Positions 60,873 through 64,000 of a stretch of DNA of 64,000 nt are shown here, piece after piece. Under the pieces are notes generated by a model. That model was given only the letters and a program-made list of their open reading frames with translations, made no database searches and was not told the origin of the DNA. Position 1 is the first letter of the stretch. Each line of letters starts with the position of its first letter. Location: assembly GCF_030687295.1 (NCBI RefSeq), contig NZ_CP117425.1, positions 372,001 through 436,000 of the forward strand. The letters run 5' to 3'. A program made the translations under genes and the position numbers. The DNA is from Pseudomonas beijingensis (GTDB lineage Bacteria; Pseudomonadota; Gammaproteobacteria; Pseudomonadales; Pseudomonadaceae).

Positions 60873-60992
60873 ATGAAGCCAACGATAGTCAGGACGTCAT
60901 TTTTGAACACAGCGTTAATTGTCCCAAGCCAATGGTGCGTTGCCACCATGGCGGTGGAATCCAGCCACGAACTCAGCGTGGGTAAACCGTGA
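60873..60992 (+). CDS. Doubtful 39-codon ORF before rnc
   Basis: ATG 60873 opens 39 codons ([17 protein letters not shown]...LSVGKP) whose TGA overlaps the rnc GTG (GTGA). The coupling is what one would expect of a real upstream gene. There is no clear ribosome-binding site and I recognise no family. In P. aeruginosa a gene of about 120 codons (DUF4845) occupies this place; I see no convincing similarity to it. It may be a remnant or chance. Confidence 0.25.
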   Translation: MKPTIVRTSFLNTALIVPSQWCVATMAVESSHELSVGKP

Positions 60993-61678
60993 GCGTTTCT
61001 CTAAGCCGTCTCGAGCGTCAGCTCGGCTACACCTTCAAGGACCCGGACCTGATGCTCCTGGCCCTCACTCACCGCAGTTTTGCCGGGCGCAACAACGAAC
61101 GCCTGGAATTCCTCGGTGATGCCATCCTTAACTTCGTGGCCGGTGAGGCGCTGTTCGAGCGCTTCCCGCTGGCCCGCGAAGGCCAGTTGTCGCGTTTGCG
61201 CGCGCGATTGGTAAAAGGTGAGACCCTGGCCGTACTGGCCCGTGGTTTCGACCTGGGCGAATACCTGCGACTGGGCTCCGGAGAACTGAAAAGCGGCGGT
61301 TTCCGTCGTGAGTCGATCCTGGCCGATGCCCTGGAAGCGTTGATTGGCGCGATCTACCTGGATTCAGGCATGGAAATGGCGCGCGAACGCGTGCTGGCCT
61401 GGCTGACTTCCGAGATCGACAGCCTGACGTTGGTGGACACCAACAAGGACCCGAAGACCCGTTTGCAGGAATTCCTGCAATCGCGCAGTTGCGATCTGCC
61501 GCGCTACGAAGTCGTGGATATCCAGGGTGAGCCGCATTGCCGTACCTTCTTCGTCGAATGCGAAGTCGTCCTATTGAATGAAAAAAGCCGGGGTCAAGGT
61601 GTGAGTCGTCGTATTGCCGAACAGGTAGCGGCCGCCGCAGCACTGATTGCCCTGGGCGTGGAGAATGGCAATGACTGA
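60989..61678 (+). CDS. rnc: Ribonuclease III
   Basis: RNase III cuts double-stranded RNA, including rRNA precursors. The 229-residue protein starts at GTG 60989, has the signature [12 protein letters not shown] with catalytic acids, and a C-terminal dsRNA-binding domain ([18 protein letters not shown]...). It overlaps era by eight bases. Confidence 0.97.
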   Translation: MSVSLSRLERQLGYTFKDPDLMLLALTHRSFAGRNNERLEFLGDAILNFVAGEALFERFPLAREGQLSRLRARLVKGETLAVLARGFDLGEYLRLGSGELKSGGFRRESILADALEALIGAIYLDSGMEMARERVLAWLTSEIDSLTLVDTNKDPKTRLQEFLQSRSCDLPRYEVVDIQGEPHCRTFFVECEVVLLNEKSRGQGVSRRIAEQVAAAAALIALGVENGND

Positions 61679-62573
61679 TACAACCGTCACCCGCTGCGGC
61701 TATGTCGCCATTGTCGGTCGGCCGAACGTGGGCAAGTCCACGCTGCTGAACCACATCTTGGGCCAGAAGCTGGCGATCACCTCGCGCAAGCCCCAGACCA
61801 CCCGTCACAACATGCTCGGCATCAAGACCGAAGGCGCCGTGCAGGCGATCTACGTCGACACCCCGGGCATGCACAAGGGCGGCGAAAAGGCCCTGAACCG
61901 CTACATGAACAAGACTGCCTCGGCGGCGTTGAAAGACGTCGACGTGGTGATCTTCGTGGTCGACCGCACCAAATGGACCGAAGAAGACCAGATGGTCCTC
62001 GAACGCGTCCAGTACGTGACCGGCCCCTTGATCGTGGCGCTGAACAAGACCGATCGCATTGAAGACAAGGCCGAGCTGATGCCGCACCTGTCCTGGTTGC
62101 AGGAACAGTTGCCCAATGCCCAGATCATCCCGATCTCTGCCCAGCACGGCCATAACCTCGACGCGCTGGAGCGGGTGATTGCCGAACACCTGCCGGAAAA
62201 CGATCATTTCTTCCCTGAAGACCAGATCACCGACCGCAGCAGCCGTTTCCTTGCCGCCGAGCTGGTGCGCGAGAAAATCATGCGCCAGATGGGCGCCGAG
62301 CTGCCGTACCAGATCACCGTCGAGATCGAAGAGTTCAAGCAACAGGGCAAGACCCTGCATATTCATGCGCTGATCCTCGTCGAACGTGACGGCCAGAAGA
62401 AAATCATCATTGGCGACAAGGGTGAGCGCATCAAGCGCATCGGCACCGAGGCGCGCAAGGATATGGAGTTGCTGTTCGATTCCAAGATCATGCTCAACCT
62501 GTGGGTCAAGGTGAAGGGTGGCTGGTCCGATGATGAGCGGGCGTTGCGTTCGTTGGGTTACGGCGACCTCTGA
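61671..62573 (+). CDS. era: GTPase Era
   Basis: Era assists 16S rRNA maturation and 30S assembly. The 300-residue protein has G1 GRPNVGKST, the Era effector region [10 protein letters not shown]3 DTPGMH, G4 NKTD and a C-terminal KH domain ([21 protein letters not shown]). ATG 61671 overlaps the rnc stop; the longer frame upstream is inside rnc. Confidence 0.98.
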   Translation: MTDTTVTRCGYVAIVGRPNVGKSTLLNHILGQKLAITSRKPQTTRHNMLGIKTEGAVQAIYVDTPGMHKGGEKALNRYMNKTASAALKDVDVVIFVVDRTKWTEEDQMVLERVQYVTGPLIVALNKTDRIEDKAELMPHLSWLQEQLPNAQIIPISAQHGHNLDALERVIAEHLPENDHFFPEDQITDRSSRFLAAELVREKIMRQMGAELPYQITVEIEEFKQQGKTLHIHALILVERDGQKKIIIGDKGERIKRIGTEARKDMELLFDSKIMLNLWVKVKGGWSDDERALRSLGYGDL

Positions 62574-62601
62574 TCGCATAACCGGATGTACCGAGAACAT
62601 T

Positions 62602-62689
62602 GTGGGAGCGAGCTTGCTCGCGATGAGGGCCTGATATTCAACATGGATGTTGACTGACAGTCCGCCATCGCGAGCAAGCTCGCTCCCAC
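62602..62689. repeat. REPIN between era and recO
   Basis: A complete inverted REP pair inserted within the otherwise compact rnc-era-recO-pdxJ order. Confidence 0.93.
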
Positions 62690-62743
62690 ATTGGTTTGTG
62701 GTTGTTTGTAAACTGTGCTCGTTTATTGAGAACTGCGATTCCC

Positions 62744-63433
62744 ATGTCCCCCACCCAACCCATCGCCCAACCCGCCTACGTCCTCCACAGCCGCGCCTAC
62801 CGCGAAAGCAGCGCCCTGGTGGACTTCCTCACGCCCCAAGGGCGGTTGCGGGCGGTGTTGCGGGGGGCGCGGGGCAAGGCGGGGACACTGGCGCGACCGT
62901 TCGTGCCGCTGGAAGTCGAGTTCCGCGGCCGGGGCGAGTTGAAGAACGTCGGGCGCATGGAAAGCAACGGCGTCGCTGCCTGGCTCAACGGCGAGGCGTT
63001 GTTCAGCGGCTTGTACCTCAATGAACTGCTGATCCGCCTGCTGCCCGCCGAAGACCCTCATCCGGCCGTCTTCGACCACTACGCCGCCACGCTGCTGGCC
63101 CTGGCCGAAGGCCGTCCCCTGGAGCCGCTGCTGCGTTCGTTCGAATGGCGGCTGCTGGATGACCTGGGCTATGGCTTCGCCCTGAACACCGACCTGCACG
63201 GTGAACCCATCGCCGCCGACGGCCTCTACCGCTTGCAAGTGGATGCCGGCCTGGAGCGGGTCTACCTGCTGCAACCGGGGTTGTTCAACGGCGCCGAGCT
63301 GCTGGCCATGGCCGAGGCCGACTGGAGCGCTCCGGGCGCCTTGTCGGCAGCCAAGCGCCTGATGCGCCAGGCCCTGGCCGTACATCTGGGCGGTCGGCCC
63401 CTGGTCAGTCGCGAGCTGTTTCGCAAGCCCTGA
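62744..63433 (+). CDS. recO: DNA repair protein RecO
   Basis: RecO anneals ssDNA and loads RecA with RecR. The 229-residue protein starts [20 protein letters not shown], has the N-terminal OB fold ([18 protein letters not shown]) and a helical C-terminal domain with [15 protein letters not shown] 62744 is preferred to an in-frame GTG at 62696 that lies beside the REPIN. Confidence 0.95.
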   Translation: MSPTQPIAQPAYVLHSRAYRESSALVDFLTPQGRLRAVLRGARGKAGTLARPFVPLEVEFRGRGELKNVGRMESNGVAAWLNGEALFSGLYLNELLIRLLPAEDPHPAVFDHYAATLLALAEGRPLEPLLRSFEWRLLDDLGYGFALNTDLHGEPIAADGLYRLQVDAGLERVYLLQPGLFNGAELLAMAEADWSAPGALSAAKRLMRQALAVHLGGRPLVSRELFRKP

Positions 63434-63482
63434 TCAACCCGTATGCTGTGGGCCGACTATTCGTCCCTTCAGGAGCCTTTTC

Positions 63483-64000
63483 GTGAGCACCAGCAATCGC
63501 ATTCTTCTCGGCGTGAACATCGACCATGTCGCCACCCTGCGCCAGGCCCGCGGTACGCGTTACCCGGATCCAGTCAAGGCCGCACTGGACGCGGAAGAAG
63601 CGGGGGCCGACGGCATCACCGTGCACCTGCGTGAAGACCGTCGCCACATCCAGGAGCGCGACGTGCTGCTGCTCAAGGACGTGCTGCAAACCCGCATGAA
63701 CTTCGAAATGGGCGTGACCGAAGAAATGATGGCGTTCGCCGAGCTCATCCGCCCGGCGCACATCTGCCTGGTGCCGGAAACGCGCCAGGAACTGACCACC
63801 GAAGGCGGCCTCGACGTGGCAGGGCAGGAGTCGCGGATCAGCCTGGCGGTGGAACGCTTGTCGAAAATCGGCGCTGAAGTGTCGCTGTTCATCGATGCCG
63901 ACGAACGGCAGATCGAAGCGTCCAAGCGGGTCGGTGCCCCGGCCATCGAACTGCACACCGGTCGTTACGCCGATGCTCAAACCCCTACGGACGTGGCCGA
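63483..64000 (+). CDS. pdxJ: Pyridoxine 5'-phosphate synthase (3' end beyond window)
   Basis: PdxJ condenses aminoacetone phosphate and deoxyxylulose phosphate into PNP. GTG 63483 opens [20 protein letters not shown], followed by [25 protein letters not shown] and NFEMG, which are all PdxJ signatures. About 172 codons are in the window and the C-terminal third is missing. It lies 49 bases after recO. Confidence 0.96.
   Translation, partial: MSTSNRILLGVNIDHVATLRQARGTRYPDPVKAALDAEEAGADGITVHLREDRRHIQERDVLLLKDVLQTRMNFEMGVTEEMMAFAELIRPAHICLVPETRQELTTEGGLDVAGQESRISLAVERLSKIGAEVSLFIDADERQIEASKRVGAPAIELHTGRYADAQTPTDVA

Overview
The window reads as chromosome of a Pseudomonas fluorescens-group bacterium. 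The basis is the high GC content, a complete twelve-gene alginate operon in the usual pseudomonad order, a dauBAR D-arginine locus, an aapJQMP transporter, the lepA-lepB-rnc-era-recO-pdxJ order, and many copies of the REP/REPIN palindrome (GTGGGAGCGAGCTTGCTCGC) typical of this group. I see no rRNA, tRNA, prophage, insertion sequence or CRISPR array.

Layout. 1-6.1 kb: a LysR regulator (cut by the left edge) divergent from an aromatic-acid-type efflux operon (outer-membrane lipoprotein, FUSC permease, DUF1656, HlyD). The outer-membrane gene carries a frameshift. 6.3-7.6 kb: a short-chain dehydrogenase and a small membrane protein. 7.8-24.5 kb, minus strand: algD-8-44-K-E-G-X-L-I-J-F-A, with a long AT-richer regulatory region (24.5-25.2 kb). 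25.3-30.7 kb: yaaA, a degenerate polysaccharide deacetylase, a PIN-PhoH ATPase and moaCDE. 30.9-34.8 kb: a cationic amino-acid binding protein divergent from dauBAR. 34.9-41.7 kb: rhlB, a carboxylesterase and aapJQMP. 41.8-42.6 kb: an mqsRA toxin-antitoxin pair. 42.7-46.7 kb: a GntR regulator overlapping a CynX-type transporter, an NTF2-like protein, a GIY-YIG protein and a glutathione transferase. 46.9-55.5 kb: yejK, an HU gene (hupN type), rlmF, valS, a small hypothetical gene, holC and pepA. 55.8-64 kb: lptFG, then lepA, lepB, rnc, era, recO and pdxJ (cut by the right edge).

How the genes work together. AlgA and AlgD supply GDP-mannuronate. Alg8 and Alg44 polymerise it under c-di-GMP control. 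AlgG, AlgL, AlgX, AlgI, AlgJ and AlgF epimerise, cleave and acetylate the polymer, and AlgK with AlgE exports it. DauA and DauB convert D-arginine to L-arginine, and a near-identical palindrome lies upstream of both dauB and the neighbouring binding-protein gene.

The most notable observations are a REPIN inserted in frame between the start codon and the lipoprotein signal of algK; an Asp-x-Asn instead of the Asp-x-His catalytic motif in AlgJ; the shared dau palindrome; a sigma-54-type promoter upstream of aapJ; a repeat-rich algD control region; and a lepB-rnc gap that lacks the small gene I expect there. I found no clearly undescribed multi-gene system.
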